The position numbers and the translations under genes are program-made. From Sphingomonas zeae (GTDB lineage: Bacteria > Pseudomonadota > Alphaproteobacteria > Sphingomonadales > Sphingomonadaceae): DNA of 64,000 bases. The notes under the pieces were generated by a model that saw only the letters and a program-made list of their open reading frames with translations, was not told the DNA's origin and did no database searches. Within the stretch, counting starts at the first letter, position 1. Each line of letters begins with the position of its first letter. The stretch is from the NCBI RefSeq assembly GCF_014197135.1, contig NZ_JACIFA010000015.1, positions 18,916 to 82,915 on the forward strand, written 5' to 3'. Shown here in pieces: positions 1 through 9,332 of this stretch.

Positions 1-3000
1 GGCGTGGGCGACGGGCCGCTTCCCGCATGTGCGATCCGGATCGGCACGACCATCGCCACCAATGCGCTGCTGGAGCGCGAAGGCGAGCCGGTGCTGCTGG
101 CGATCACGCGCGGCTTCGGCGATGCGCTGGCGATCGGCTATCAGGACCGCCCTGACATTTTCGCGCGGGATATCCGCCGCGCCGCGCCCCTGTTCGCCGA
201 GGTCGTCGAGATCGACGAGCGGGTGACCGAGGATGGCACTGTCCTGACTCCGCTCGACCGCGATGCGGCGGCGGCGGCCTTTGCGCAGGCCCATGCACGC
301 GGGCTTCGATCGATCTCGATCGTCCTGATGCACGGCTGGAAGCATCAGGCACACGAGTTGGCGCTGGCCGAACTGGCCGAGGCGGCGGGCTTCACCCAGA
401 TTTCGGTCAGCCACCGGACCGCGCCGCTGATCCGACTGGTCGCGCGCGGCGATACGACGCTGGCCGACGCCTATCTGTCGCCGGTGCTGGGCCGCTATGT
501 ACAGGGGCTGGAAGCCGGTCTGGGCGAGGCGGCGGCGGGCGGATTGCTGTTCATGCAGTCGAGCGGCGGGCTGGTTGCGGGCGACCGTTTCCATGGCAAG
601 GACGCGCTGTTGTCCGGCCCGGCGGGCGGCATCGTTGGCATGGCGCGCACGGCACGCGGCGCAGGCTTCGACCGGGTGATCGGCTTCGACATGGGCGGCA
701 CCTCGACCGACGTGTCGCTGTTCGCCGGGCAATATGACCGCCGCTCCGATGCGGTTCTGGCGGGCGTGCGCGTTGCGGTGCCGATGATGCGCATCGACAC
801 GGTCGCGGCGGGGGGCGGGTCAATCTGTCATTTCGATGGCGGGCGGTTGCTGGTCGGCCCCGCCTCGGCGGGGGCGGACCCGGGGCCTGCCTGCTACCGG
901 CGCGGAGGGCCGCTGACCGTCACCGATTGCAACATGATCCTGGGCAAGATCCAGCCGGTCCATTTCCCGGCGCTGTTCGGCCCCGATCGGAACTTGCCGC
1001 CCGATCCTGATGCCGCCCAGCGCGCGCTCGCCGAACTGCTCGATGAGGTGGAGGCCGCTACGGGCGAACGCCTCGACCCCATGGCAGCGGCCGAGGGGCT
1101 GGTGGCGATCGCAGTCGCCAGCATGGCGCGGGCGATCCGCGCCGTCTCGGTCGCGCGGGGTGAGGACCCCGCCTCCTATGCCCTGGCTTGTTTCGGCGGA
1201 GCGGGTGGTCAACATGCCTGCCTTGTCGCCGATGCGCTGGGCATGGCGCAGGTGCTGATTCATCCGCTGGCGGGCGTGCTGTCGGCGGTTGGCATCGGGC
1301 TGGCCGATCGCAGCGTGGTGCGCGAGGCGACCGTGGGCCTGCCGCTGGGCGACGGCGCGTTGGACACTCCGCTGGCCGATCTGCGCGAGGCTGCGGTCGC
1401 GGGCCTTGCAGAGCAGGGTGTCGATCCGACGGCGATCCGGATCACGGTGCTGGCGCAGCTTCGCTATGCCCGCAACGATCAGACGATCGGCGTCGCCTGG
1501 GACCGCCCCGAGGCGATGGGCGCGGCCTTTGCCGAGGCACATCGCCAGCGTTTCGGCTTTGTCGGCGAGGATATGCTGGTCGTCGAGCAATTGCGGGTCG
1601 AGGCGATAGCGGGCGGCGAAGCCCAAGCGCTTCCCGCCCCGGTGCTGGCCGAGCGGACTGCCGATCCGGTCGACCGCGTGGCCATGTATCTGGCGGGGGC
1701 GTCTCATGATGTGCCCGTCCACGCTCGCGACGAGTTGGCGGCCGGAGCGGTGCTGGCGGGACCGCTACTCATCATCGATCCGGTGTCGACCGTGGTGGTC
1801 GAGCCCGGCTGGTCCGCGCGCGTACTGGGCGAGGGTACGTTGCTGCTCGAACGGGTCGCGGCGCGGCGCGAACAGGCGGCGGAGGAAACGGTCGATCCCG
1901 TCCGGCTGGAGATATTCGCCGGGCTGTTCATGGGTATTGCCGAGGAAATGGGCGCGGCGCTTCAACGCAGCGCCGCGTCGGTGAACATCCGCGAGCGGCT
2001 GGATTTCTCCTGCGCGATCTTCGATGCGGACGGAGGGCTGGTCGCCAACGCGCCGCATATCCCCGTTCATCTGGGATCGATGGGGGAGAGCATCCGCACC
2101 GTCATCCAGGCGCGTGGGGGCACGATGCGCGAAGGCCAGGTCTATGCGCTGAACGACCCCTATCGCGGCGGCACGCACCTGCCCGACATCACGGTCATCA
2201 TGCCGGTCTTTGCCGGCGGCGAGGCGCCCGCCTTTTTCGTGGCGGCGCGAGGGCATCATGCCGATGTCGGCGGTACGGCACCGGGTTCGATGCCGCCCGA
2301 TAGCCGGACGCTGACCGATGAGGGCGTGGTCTTCGACGATGTGCTGATCGTCGAGGGCGGCGCGATGCGCGAGCAGGCGATCCGCGAGCTGCTGGCCAGC
2401 GGTCCCTGGCCGGCGCGCAATATCGACCAGAATATTGCCGACCTTGCCGCGCAGGTCGCGGCCTGTGCGCGCGGCGCGGACGGGCTTCGCCAGCTGGCCG
2501 CGCAACAGGGGCAGGGCGTCGTCACCCGCTACATGGCGCATGTCCAGGCTCATGCCGAGGCGATGGCGCGGCGGATGATCGCGACGCTGAAGGACGGCGA
2601 ATTCCGCTACCAGCTGGACGATGGCGCGGTCGTCGTGGTTCGCGTGACGATCGATGCGGAACGGGGCAGCGCGACGATCGACTTCACCGGCACCAGCGCG
2701 CAGCGGCCGACCAACTTTAACGCGCCACTGGCGGTGACGCGCGCCGCCGTCCTTTATGTCTTGCGCCTGCTGGTCGACGAAGCCGTGCCGCTGAACGAAG
2801 GCTTTCTGCGGCCGGTCACGCTGATCGTGCCCGAAGGATCGATGCTCAACCCGCGCTTTCCCGCCGCCGTGGTGGCGGGCAATGTCGAGGTCAGCCAGGT
2901 CGTGACCGATACGCTGCTCGGTGCGCTCGGCGCGATGGCGGGTAGCCAAGGGACGATGAACAACCTGACCTTCGGCGACGACTGCTATCAATATTATGAA

Positions 3001-3423
3001 ACGATCGCTGGCGGCGCGGGGGCCGGGCCGGGGCATGACGGGGCCGACGCGATCCAGACGCACATGACCAACAGCCGGTTGACCGACCCGGAGGTGCTGG
3101 AGACGCGCTATCCGGTGCTGCTCGAACAATTCGCGATCCGGCGCGGGTCGGGCGGCGCGGGGCAGTGGCGCGGCGGCGATGGCACGATCCGCCGACTGCG
3201 CTTCCGGCAACCCTTGCGCGCCGCGATCCTGAGCAACCGTCGGGTCGTGCCGCCCTTCGGCCTGAACGGCGGCGGCGAAGGTCAGCCGGGCCGCAACCGC
3301 GTCGAGCGCGCCGACGGCACCGTCGAGGAACTCGCCTCAACCGCCGGGATCGATATGCACGAAGGCGACGCGCTGGTTATCGAGACGCCAGGCGGCGGTG
3401 GCTATGGGCGGGAGACGCGCTGA
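1..3423 (+). CDS. Hydantoinase/5-oxoprolinase family protein, HyuA-HyuB fusion (5' truncated)
   Basis: ATP-dependent amidohydrolase of the hydantoinase/oxoprolinase family, which opens 5-oxoproline or hydantoin rings in the cytoplasm. The frame is open from the first base. The sequence enters just before the conserved GTTIATNALLER motif, so roughly 60-90 N-terminal residues, including the first part of the HyuA ATPase fold, lie outside the window. HyuA-type motifs follow (GFDMGGTSTDVS near residue 228). From about residue 630 the HyuB half begins (NIRERLDFSCAIFD, HIPVHLGSMGES, NDPYRGGTHLPDI). About 1,140 residues are visible against roughly 1,200 in full eukaryote-like 5-oxoprolinases. Its stop overlaps the ATG of the DUF969 gene by one base. 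The DUF969/DUF979 neighbours favour 5-oxoproline as substrate, but the sequence alone cannot separate oxoprolinase from hydantoinase. Confidence 0.9.
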   Translation, partial: GVGDGPLPACAIRIGTTIATNALLEREGEPVLLAITRGFGDALAIGYQDRPDIFARDIRRAAPLFAEVVEIDERVTEDGTVLTPLDRDAAAAAFAQAHARGLRSISIVLMHGWKHQAHELALAELAEAAGFTQISVSHRTAPLIRLVARGDTTLADAYLSPVLGRYVQGLEAGLGEAAAGGLLFMQSSGGLVAGDRFHGKDALLSGPAGGIVGMARTARGAGFDRVIGFDMGGTSTDVSLFAGQYDRRSDAVLAGVRVAVPMMRIDTVAAGGGSICHFDGGRLLVGPASAGADPGPACYRRGGPLTVTDCNMILGKIQPVHFPALFGPDRNLPPDPDAAQRALAELLDEVEAATGERLDPMAAAEGLVAIAVASMARAIRAVSVARGEDPASYALACFGGAGGQHACLVADALGMAQVLIHPLAGVLSAVGIGLADRSVVREATVGLPLGDGALDTPLADLREAAVAGLAEQGVDPTAIRITVLAQLRYARNDQTIGVAWDRPEAMGAAFAEAHRQRFGFVGEDMLVVEQLRVEAIAGGEAQALPAPVLAERTADPVDRVAMYLAGASHDVPVHARDELAAGAVLAGPLLIIDPVSTVVVEPGWSARVLGEGTLLLERVAARREQAAEETVDPVRLEIFAGLFMGIAEEMGAALQRSAASVNIRERLDFSCAIFDADGGLVANAPHIPVHLGSMGESIRTVIQARGGTMREGQVYALNDPYRGGTHLPDITVIMPVFAGGEAPAFFVAARGHHADVGGTAPGSMPPDSRTLTDEGVVFDDVLIVEGGAMREQAIRELLASGPWPARNIDQNIADLAAQVAACARGADGLRQLAAQQGQGVVTRYMAHVQAHAEAMARRMIATLKDGEFRYQLDDGAVVVVRVTIDAERGSATIDFTGTSAQRPTNFNAPLAVTRAAVLYVLRLLVDEAVPLNEGFLRPVTLIVPEGSMLNPRFPAAVVAGNVEVSQVVTDTLLGALGAMAGSQGTMNNLTFGDDCYQYYETIAGGAGAGPGHDGADAIQTHMTNSRLTDPEVLETRYPVLLEQFAIRRGSGGAGQWRGGDGTIRRLRFRQPLRAAILSNRRVVPPFGLNGGGEGQPGRNRVERADGTVEELASTAGIDMHEGDALVIETPGGGGYGRETR

Positions 3424-4091
3424 TGTGGGTGCTGGCGGGCATTGTCGTCATCGCGGGCGGATTCCTGCTACGGTTCAACCCCCTGCTGGTCATCATCGTC
3501 TCGGCCCTCGTCACGGGATTTGCGGCGGGGCTGGACCCGGTACGAATCGTCGCAACCTTTGGCCATGCCTTCAACGAGACGCGCTACGTGACCGCCATTT
3601 ACATGGTCCTGCCGGTCATCGGCCTGCTGGAGCGGCGGGGACTTCAGGCGCGCGCTCGGACGCTGGTCGCCGGGTTTCGCGGAGCGACGGCGGGACGGCT
3701 GCTGACGGGCTATCTGCTGTTCCGGCAGGTGACGGCGGCGCTGGGCCTCACTTCGGTCGCGGGGCCGGCCCAGACCGTCCGGCCGCTGGTCGCCCCGATG
3801 GCGGAGGCTGCCGCCGAGCGTCAAGGCGGCGCACCCGAAGACGCCGAGCGGGTCAAGGCGATGGCGGCCGCGACCGATACGGTCGGGCTGTTCTTCGGCG
3901 AGGATATCTTCCTTGCGGTCGGATCGATCCTGCTGATGAAGGGCGTGCTGGAAGGATATGGCATCATGCTGGAGCCGTTCCAGCTGTCCATCTGGGCGAT
4001 CCCGACCGCGATCGCGGCGTTCGTGATCCATGGATCGCGGCTGTGGTGGCTCGACCGGCGCTTGTCGCGCGAGGGACGCGGCGCGCGATGA
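3423..4091 (+). CDS. DUF969 family membrane protein, putative 5-oxoproline transporter subunit
   Basis: A 222-residue integral membrane protein. Hydrophobic segments begin at residue 2 (LAGIVVIAGGFLL), followed by LLVIIVSALVTGFAAGL and VTAIYMVLPVIGLLE. A conserved-looking loop reads DTVGLFFGEDIFLAVGSILLM. The ATG at 3423 overlaps the oxoprolinase stop (TGATG), which fixes the start. A longer upstream in-frame extension lies inside the oxoprolinase gene and is not credible. DUF969 and DUF979 almost always occur as a pair and have been proposed as a two-subunit carrier for 5-oxoproline next to oxoprolinase genes. The transport role is inferred from family and context. Confidence 0.85.
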   Translation: MWVLAGIVVIAGGFLLRFNPLLVIIVSALVTGFAAGLDPVRIVATFGHAFNETRYVTAIYMVLPVIGLLERRGLQARARTLVAGFRGATAGRLLTGYLLFRQVTAALGLTSVAGPAQTVRPLVAPMAEAAAERQGGAPEDAERVKAMAAATDTVGLFFGEDIFLAVGSILLMKGVLEGYGIMLEPFQLSIWAIPTAIAAFVIHGSRLWWLDRRLSREGRGAR

Positions 4092-4993
4092 TCGGGCTGA
4101 ACCTGGTCTATGCCGTGGCGGGGATCGCCTTCGCGATCTTCGCGCTGCTGTCGGTGCGCGACCGGCGCTTCGCCAATGCGGCCTTCTATGCGCTCATTAC
4201 CCTATCGTTCCTGTTCGGCGATATGCTGGGCGATGTCGCCAATGGCGTGCTGGTCCTGGCGCTGGTCGGCATCGCGGCGTCGGGGCAGATGCGCCGGGCC
4301 GAGGCGGTCGCGCCCGCCGAGGACCGGCATGGTGCGAAGGTCTTCGTGCCCGCGCTCGTCATCCCGGCGGTTGCCCTGCTGGGGACGCTCGCGTTCAAGC
4401 AAGTGCCCGCGCTGGTCGATCCCAAGCAAGCGACTTTGGTCGCGCTGACGCTGGGCACCGTGATCGCGCTCGTCCTGTGCGGCATATTGTTGCGCGCAAG
4501 GGCCGCCGAGCCCTTCGTTGCGGGGCGCGGGCTGATCGACGATATCGGCTGGGTCGCGGTGATGCCGCAGATGCTGGCGAGCCTGGGTGCCGTCTTCGCC
4601 CTGGCGGGCGTCGGCGAAGTCGTCGGCGAGCTGATCGGCGCGGTGATCCCGGCGGGCAGCGTGATCGGCGGGGTGCTGGCCTATGCGCTGGGCATGGCCC
4701 TGTTCACCATCGTCATGGGCAATGCCTTCGCCGCCTTCCCGGTCATGGCGGCGGCGGTCGGCGTGCCGATCCTGATCCGCCAGATGGGCGCAGACCCGGC
4801 AGTGGTCGCAGCGGTGGGGATGCTGGCGGGGTTTTGCGGGACGCTGATGACGCCGATGGCCGCCAACTTCAATCTGCTACCCGCCGCCCTGCTGGGCCTG
4901 AGGGATAAATACGCCGTGATCCGTGCGCAGGTGCCGACCGCGCTGCCGTTGCTCGCCTTCAACATCCTTCTTCTCTACGGGATGATCGCATGA
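4088..4993 (+). CDS. DUF979 family membrane protein, putative 5-oxoproline transporter subunit
   Basis: A 301-residue, strongly hydrophobic protein with about eight to nine predicted membrane segments, for example LVYAVAGIAFAIFALLSV at the N terminus and LLAFNILLLYGMI at the C terminus. Its ATG overlaps the DUF969 stop by four bases (ATGA), so the two are probably made in fixed ratio. The C-terminal half holds a conserved region, MAFTIVMGNAFAAFPVM-like, followed by GFCGTLMTPMAANFN. It is the partner of DUF969 in the proposed carrier. Substrate assignment to 5-oxoproline rests on the upstream enzyme and is not shown by the sequence. Confidence 0.85.
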   Translation: MIGLNLVYAVAGIAFAIFALLSVRDRRFANAAFYALITLSFLFGDMLGDVANGVLVLALVGIAASGQMRRAEAVAPAEDRHGAKVFVPALVIPAVALLGTLAFKQVPALVDPKQATLVALTLGTVIALVLCGILLRARAAEPFVAGRGLIDDIGWVAVMPQMLASLGAVFALAGVGEVVGELIGAVIPAGSVIGGVLAYALGMALFTIVMGNAFAAFPVMAAAVGVPILIRQMGADPAVVAAVGMLAGFCGTLMTPMAANFNLLPAALLGLRDKYAVIRAQVPTALPLLAFNILLLYGMIA

Positions 4994-5985
4994 CCCGACT
5001 GGACCGATCTGTTGCCGAACGCTTTGCCGCCATGACGCTGGGGCATGTCGGCCGGGAATATCCCAACGCCCTGTCGCACGTCCTGAACGGGCCGGAGGAT
5101 GCGCGGACCCCGTCGGACCTGCATCCGATCTTTTACGGCAGTTTCGACTGGCATAGCTGCGTCCATGGCTGGTGGCAGCTGCTGCGGCTGATCCGGCTTT
5201 ATCCTGATCTGGAGGCCGCGCCTGCGATACGCGCGCGCGCCGATGCGATGTTCGTGCCCGACAAGGTGGCGGGCGAGCTGGCCTATCTGGAGCGCCCCGG
5301 CGCGGCAGGGTTCGAGCGGCCTTATGGCTGGGCCTGGATGCTGGCGCTGCATGACGAGGCGAGCCGCCATGATGCGAGCTGGGCGGCGACGCTAGAGCCG
5401 CTCGCACTGTTCTTCGCGCGTCGTTTCGCCGATTTCCTGCCGCGCCTGACCTACCCTTTGCGCGTCGGTACCCATTTCAACAGCGGCTTCGCTTTGACGC
5501 TGGCCTGGGACTGGGCGGGCGAGCGCGATTCGGCGCTTCGCCACGAAATCGCGACGGTAGCGCGGGACTGGTTCGGAAAGGATCGCGACTGTCAGGCGTG
5601 GGAGCCGGGCGGCGACGAATTCCTGTCGCCCGCGCTTTGCGAGGCGATGCTCATAAGCCGGGTACTCGACGCGGCGAGCTTTCGAAGCTGGTTCGACGCA
5701 TTCCTTCCCCATGTCGGGGCAGGGGAGCCCGCGTCGCTGTTCACCCCCGCGATCGTATCCGACCGCACGGACGGCAAGATCGCGCATCTCGACGGGCTGA
5801 ACCTGACCCGTGCGTGGTGCTGGCGGGTGATCGCGGCGAAGCTGGGTCCCTCACACCCGGTCGCAGCCCGTGCGGAGGCGACGGCGGCGGCCCATCTTGC
5901 CGTCAGTCTTCCGCATCTGGGCGATGATTATATGGGCGAACACTGGCTTGCCACCTTTGCGCTCCTGGCGCTCGAGGCCGCCTGA
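4990..5985 (+). CDS. DUF2891 family protein
   Basis: A 331-residue soluble protein without a signal peptide or membrane segment. It has the family's aromatic and histidine-rich blocks: FYGSFDWHSCVHG near residue 48, THFNSGFALTLAWDW near 160, EPGGDEFLSPALCEA near 206, HLDGLNLTRAWCWR near 265 and GEHWLATFALLAL at the end. Helix-rich segments with conserved W, H, D and E residues resemble an alpha/alpha-barrel enzyme, but no function is established. The ATG overlaps the DUF979 stop by four bases, making it the fourth coupled gene of the operon. Its position suggests a role in handling the substrate or product of the oxoprolinase. That is inference. Confidence 0.85.
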   Translation: MTRLDRSVAERFAAMTLGHVGREYPNALSHVLNGPEDARTPSDLHPIFYGSFDWHSCVHGWWQLLRLIRLYPDLEAAPAIRARADAMFVPDKVAGELAYLERPGAAGFERPYGWAWMLALHDEASRHDASWAATLEPLALFFARRFADFLPRLTYPLRVGTHFNSGFALTLAWDWAGERDSALRHEIATVARDWFGKDRDCQAWEPGGDEFLSPALCEAMLISRVLDAASFRSWFDAFLPHVGAGEPASLFTPAIVSDRTDGKIAHLDGLNLTRAWCWRVIAAKLGPSHPVAARAEATAAAHLAVSLPHLGDDYMGEHWLATFALLALEAA

Positions 5986-6007
5986 TTGACGGATTGAGAG
6001 ACCGTCC

Positions 6008-6039
6008 GTGGAGGCGTTAAATGTCGCGGGCGTCTCCAC
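6008..6039 (+). terminator. Hairpin after the oxoprolinase/DUF operon
   Basis: A 9-bp stem (GTGGAGGCG at 6008-6016 with CGTCTCCAC at 6031-6039, one G-T pair) and a 14-nt loop lies 23 bases after the DUF2891 stop. It lacks a T-run, so it may be a weak terminator or an RNA-stability element separating the operon from the TonB receptor gene. Confidence 0.35.
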
Positions 6040-6066
6040 AACGTAAATTTAAACAATCATCTTTAT

Positions 6067-6091
6067 CTCTCCCTTTCGGGAAAAGGGGGGG
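6067..6091 (+). promoter_or_regulatory. Hairpin sequestering the ribosome binding site of the TonB receptor
   Basis: Bases 6067-6076 pair with 6082-6091 in a 10-bp stem (eight Watson-Crick and two G-T pairs) closed by a CGGGA loop. The 3' arm is the G-run that serves as Shine-Dalgarno sequence, and the ATG follows two bases later. The ribosome site would be hidden when the hairpin forms, which suggests translational control. The pairing is read directly from sequence; the control is inferred. Confidence 0.45.
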
Positions 6092-6093
6092 TA

Positions 6094-8397
6094 ATGATGA
6101 ACCTGTATGCTCCGCGCCTGTTGTGTGGCGTGGCTCTCATTGTGTTGCCTGTTACGGAAGTCCGAGCAGAGGTGGCATCTTCGGCTCACACCGGTAATCC
6201 GGCCGCGACCAAGTCGGTCGATACGACAAGCGATGCGAAGGTGAAGACAGACGCTGCGAAAAGCAATGGCATCGTCGTAACGACGACCGCTCAGAAGCGC
6301 TTCGAAAACATTCAAAATGTGCCGCTCGCCGTCCAGGTCATTTCCCCGGCGGAACTGAACGCGCATGGGGTGCGTCATTTCCAGGAACTGGGCAAGGTCA
6401 GCCCCTCGCTGGTCATCCGTCCGGCCGAACAGCCGGTCAACGGCACCGTCTCGCTTCGGGGTGTGGGTACGCTGGCCTTTGGCATCGGGGTCGAGACCGC
6501 CGTTGCGATCACCGTCGACGGCGCCGCGCTGCCCTTCATGGCGCGCGTCTATACCGACCTGCCCGACATCGCCCAGATCGAGGTGCTGCGCGGGCCGCAG
6601 AGCACGCTGTATGGCAAGGCGGCCTCGGCGGGTCTGGTCAAGATCATGACGGTGCAGCCGACCGACGACTATCATGTGCGCGGCAACGTAACCGTCACCG
6701 GCGACCGCGAATATGGCGCCAATGTCAGCGTGACCGGGCCGATCAGCGATACGCTGGGCTATGTCTTCTCGACCGGCTATTCCAACTGGGACGGCAATGT
6801 CCGCAACGTCTTCAACGGTAAGCGGACCAACGGCCGCGAAACCTTCAACACGCGGGGCAAGCTGCGCTGGAAGGCGTCGCCCGATGTCACCTTCACCCTG
6901 TCGGGCAATTATGTCGACGGCAACGCCACGATCGCACGGCCGTTCGTGGCCGTGGCGTCCGACGCGCTGTTGCGGGGTGTCGCGGGCCAGACCCCTTCAG
7001 TGATTTTCCCCGGCGTGACGCCCGGCCCGGGCAATCAGAATGTCAGCAACAATTACTGGTCGCACAACAAGTTCTCGGGCGGCGGCGCGCTGCTAAGGAG
7101 CGAGGCGAATATCGGCCGGATGAACATCCTGTCGCTGACCTCCTACGACCGCTTCCGTCTGGACGACTATCTCGATCACGACGACAGCTCGTCTTCGGCG
7201 GCGGTCGGCAGCAACATCCAGGTCGGCGCATTCAAGTCGCGCATGTTCACGCAGGAACTCCGCCTGTTGTCGCCCGGTGAGGATGCCTTCCGCTATGCGC
7301 TGGGCGTCTATTACGCGAACACCGGCTTCGATCGCCCGTTCCAGCGTGGCCCGGCCTTCTCGCTCGCCAACTGGTACGCCACCACCGGATCGCGCCAGGT
7401 CGCAGCCTTCGGCCAGATCGACTGGGAATTCGTCTCGAAGCTCACCGGCACCATCGGTGGCCGTGTCCAGAACGAGCGCGTGAAATACACCTTCGCCGAC
7501 AATCTGGCCCGGACCAGCTATGCCGGGAACGCGGACGACACCGCCGCGACCTATCATCTGGGCCTGACCTATCAGGCGACGCCCGATGTCATGACCTTCG
7601 CCAGCTACTCGACGGGTTACAAGGGCCAGACCTATGACCTGACGACCGGGTTCAACCAGAACCGGGCGGCAGCAGGACCGGTCAAGCCGGAGCGGTCGCG
7701 CGACCGGGAGCTGGGTATCCGCACCCAATTCTTCGACCGGCACCTGACGCTGAATGCCACCCTGTTCGACACCGACTATACCAATCTCCAGGCGCAGACG
7801 ATCGAGACGCTGGCGGACGGCACCAGCAACTTCCGTCTGACCAATGTCGGCAAGTTCAACACGCGGGGGCTGGAAATCGAGACGGCGGCTCGGCTGGGCC
7901 GCGACATCGCGCTGCGCGGGGCAATCACCTATCTGGACGCCAAGTACACGTCCTTCCCCTCGGCGCAATGCTATCCGATGCAGACGGCGGCGCAGGGGTG
8001 CAGCGGCTCGCCCGCCCGCCGCGACCTGACCGGCGTGCGGGCTCCGCAGGCCCCGGTGTGGAAGGGCAACTGGTCGGTCGATTATACGCCGCCACTGACC
8101 GACACGCTGGACGGCTTCGCGCAGGTCGCCGGAGAATATCAGTCGAGCCTCTATTATGTCGCGGCCGATCCCCAGACTTTCCAGCCGGGTTTCGCGATCT
8201 TCGACCTGCGCCTCGGCGTCGGGTCGCATGATCGCCGCTGGGACGTGACGGCGTTCGTCAACAACCTGTTCGACCAGCAATATTACGCGTCGCTGGTCAA
8301 CACGGCGGGCAATTTCGCTGGGCGCATGGCGACCCAGGCGGTGCTGCCGCGCGACTTCCGCCGCTATGCGGGCGTGCGGTTCGGCGTGAATTTCTGA
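6094..8397 (+). CDS. TonB-dependent outer-membrane receptor
   Basis: A 767-residue TonB-dependent receptor for energised uptake across the outer membrane. It has a signal peptide (residues 1 to about 25, ending VTEVRA), a plug domain starting with the sphingomonad-type sequence GIVVTTTAQKRFENIQNVPLA near residue 58, the plug motif EVLRGPQSTLYGK near 165, and a 22-strand barrel ending in a C-terminal aromatic (RFGVNF). No long N-terminal signalling extension is present. The substrate is not evident. Neighbours are a peptide/amide-degrading operon upstream and a GntR regulator downstream on the other strand. The start at 6094 follows a G-rich ribosome site embedded in a hairpin; a second ATG follows immediately. 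Confidence 0.92.
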   Translation: MMNLYAPRLLCGVALIVLPVTEVRAEVASSAHTGNPAATKSVDTTSDAKVKTDAAKSNGIVVTTTAQKRFENIQNVPLAVQVISPAELNAHGVRHFQELGKVSPSLVIRPAEQPVNGTVSLRGVGTLAFGIGVETAVAITVDGAALPFMARVYTDLPDIAQIEVLRGPQSTLYGKAASAGLVKIMTVQPTDDYHVRGNVTVTGDREYGANVSVTGPISDTLGYVFSTGYSNWDGNVRNVFNGKRTNGRETFNTRGKLRWKASPDVTFTLSGNYVDGNATIARPFVAVASDALLRGVAGQTPSVIFPGVTPGPGNQNVSNNYWSHNKFSGGGALLRSEANIGRMNILSLTSYDRFRLDDYLDHDDSSSSAAVGSNIQVGAFKSRMFTQELRLLSPGEDAFRYALGVYYANTGFDRPFQRGPAFSLANWYATTGSRQVAAFGQIDWEFVSKLTGTIGGRVQNERVKYTFADNLARTSYAGNADDTAATYHLGLTYQATPDVMTFASYSTGYKGQTYDLTTGFNQNRAAAGPVKPERSRDRELGIRTQFFDRHLTLNATLFDTDYTNLQAQTIETLADGTSNFRLTNVGKFNTRGLEIETAARLGRDIALRGAITYLDAKYTSFPSAQCYPMQTAAQGCSGSPARRDLTGVRAPQAPVWKGNWSVDYTPPLTDTLDGFAQVAGEYQSSLYYVAADPQTFQPGFAIFDLRLGVGSHDRRWDVTAFVNNLFDQQYYASLVNTAGNFAGRMATQAVLPRDFRRYAGVRFGVNF

Positions 8398-8406
8398 ACT
8401 GCTAAT

Positions 8407-8514
8407 TCACCCCTCCCCTTCAGGGGGGGGCAGGGGGAGGGGCGCTTCCGCGAGCACAGGTTTCGAGGTGAGGCCCCACCCCAACCCCTCCCCTGCAGGG
8501 GAGGGGTTACGTCT
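8407..8514. repeat. Palindromic intergenic repeat R1 (subtype B)
   Basis: The region between the convergent TonB receptor and GntR genes is almost entirely a repeat. A C-rich arm pairs with a G-rich arm near 8408-8442. The second hairpin is a perfect palindrome, CCCCTCCCCTGCAGGGGAGG, around 8486-8507. It is related to copy R3 and more distantly to R2, R4, R5 and R6. It may act as a bidirectional terminator for the convergent pair. Confidence 0.7.
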
Positions 8515-8517
8515 CAT

Positions 8518-9270
8518 TCAAATCTTCAGATGCGCCGTCCGGTCACGCTTGGCGGCCAGCGCCTGACGCACTTCCGCGACCGCGCGGGCTTCGCTGGCGA
8601 TCAGCAGGCCTTCCAGTGCGGCGGTCAGGTGCCGCTGCATCGCGACCCGCGACGCGACCGGATCGCGCGAGCGCAGCGCTTCCAGGATCGCGGCATGATG
8701 CTCGACGATGGGCCGCACATCGATCTCGCGGACCTTGGCGTCGAGCAGCACGCTCTCCGCCGAGCGCAGCCGCTGTTCCCATAGCCGGTCGATCGTCTCA
8801 AGGATCGCGCTGTTGCGCGTCGAGCGGGCGATCAGCGTGTGGAAGGCGCGGTCGGCATGGAAGGCGCCGCCGACCGTGTTGTTCTCCTCCTCGATCGCAT
8901 CGACCAGCGTGGCCAGCTCGTCCAACTCGCTGTCGGTGATCTGCGAGGCCGCCAGCGCCGCTGCCTCCGGCTCGAACAACAGGCGCGCCTCGGCCACTTC
9001 CATCGCGGAGACGCCGAAATCGGGCGTCTCGCCCTGGCCCGGCAGCGCCACGACATGCGCGCCCGAGCCGATCCGCACCTCGATAAAACCCTGGACTTCC
9101 AGCGCGATCAGCGCCTCGCGGATGACCGGGCGGCTGACGTCGAACCGGGTTGCCAGCTCACGCTCGGCGGGCATCCGCGTGCCGATCGGGTAGCGGCCCT
9201 CCTGCAACTCGGTGATCAGCGTGCGGGCGAGTTCCCGGTAGAGCCGGTCCTGGGTCGTGTTATTGTCCAT
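8518..9270 (-). CDS. GntR-family transcriptional regulator, FadR/FCD subfamily
   Basis: A 250-residue DNA-binding regulator. The N-terminal winged helix-turn-helix spans about residues 10-75 (IGTRMPAERELATRFDVSRP, then REALIALEVQGFIEVRIGSG). The all-helical C-terminal FCD ligand domain has the metal-binding type histidines (FHADRAFHTLIA and EHHAAILEALRSRD). The start at 9270 is preferred over an in-frame ATG 51 bases upstream because AAGG lies at good spacing and the wHTH begins near residue 10. FCD regulators usually respond to organic or amino acids. It lies 62 bp downstream of glpR on the same strand and may be read through from glpD-glpR. It is convergent with the TonB receptor. The ligand is unknown. 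Confidence 0.85.
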   Translation of the reverse strand: MDNNTTQDRLYRELARTLITELQEGRYPIGTRMPAERELATRFDVSRPVIREALIALEVQGFIEVRIGSGAHVVALPGQGETPDFGVSAMEVAEARLLFEPEAAALAASQITDSELDELATLVDAIEEENNTVGGAFHADRAFHTLIARSTRNSAILETIDRLWEQRLRSAESVLLDAKVREIDVRPIVEHHAAILEALRSRDPVASRVAMQRHLTAALEGLLIASEARAVAEVRQALAAKRDRTAHLKI

Positions 9271-9332
9271 CACGAGCCTTATAGGGGCCGAGGCGGGATG
9301 GCGGTCAAGCGCCAGTGTCATACCAATGTGTG

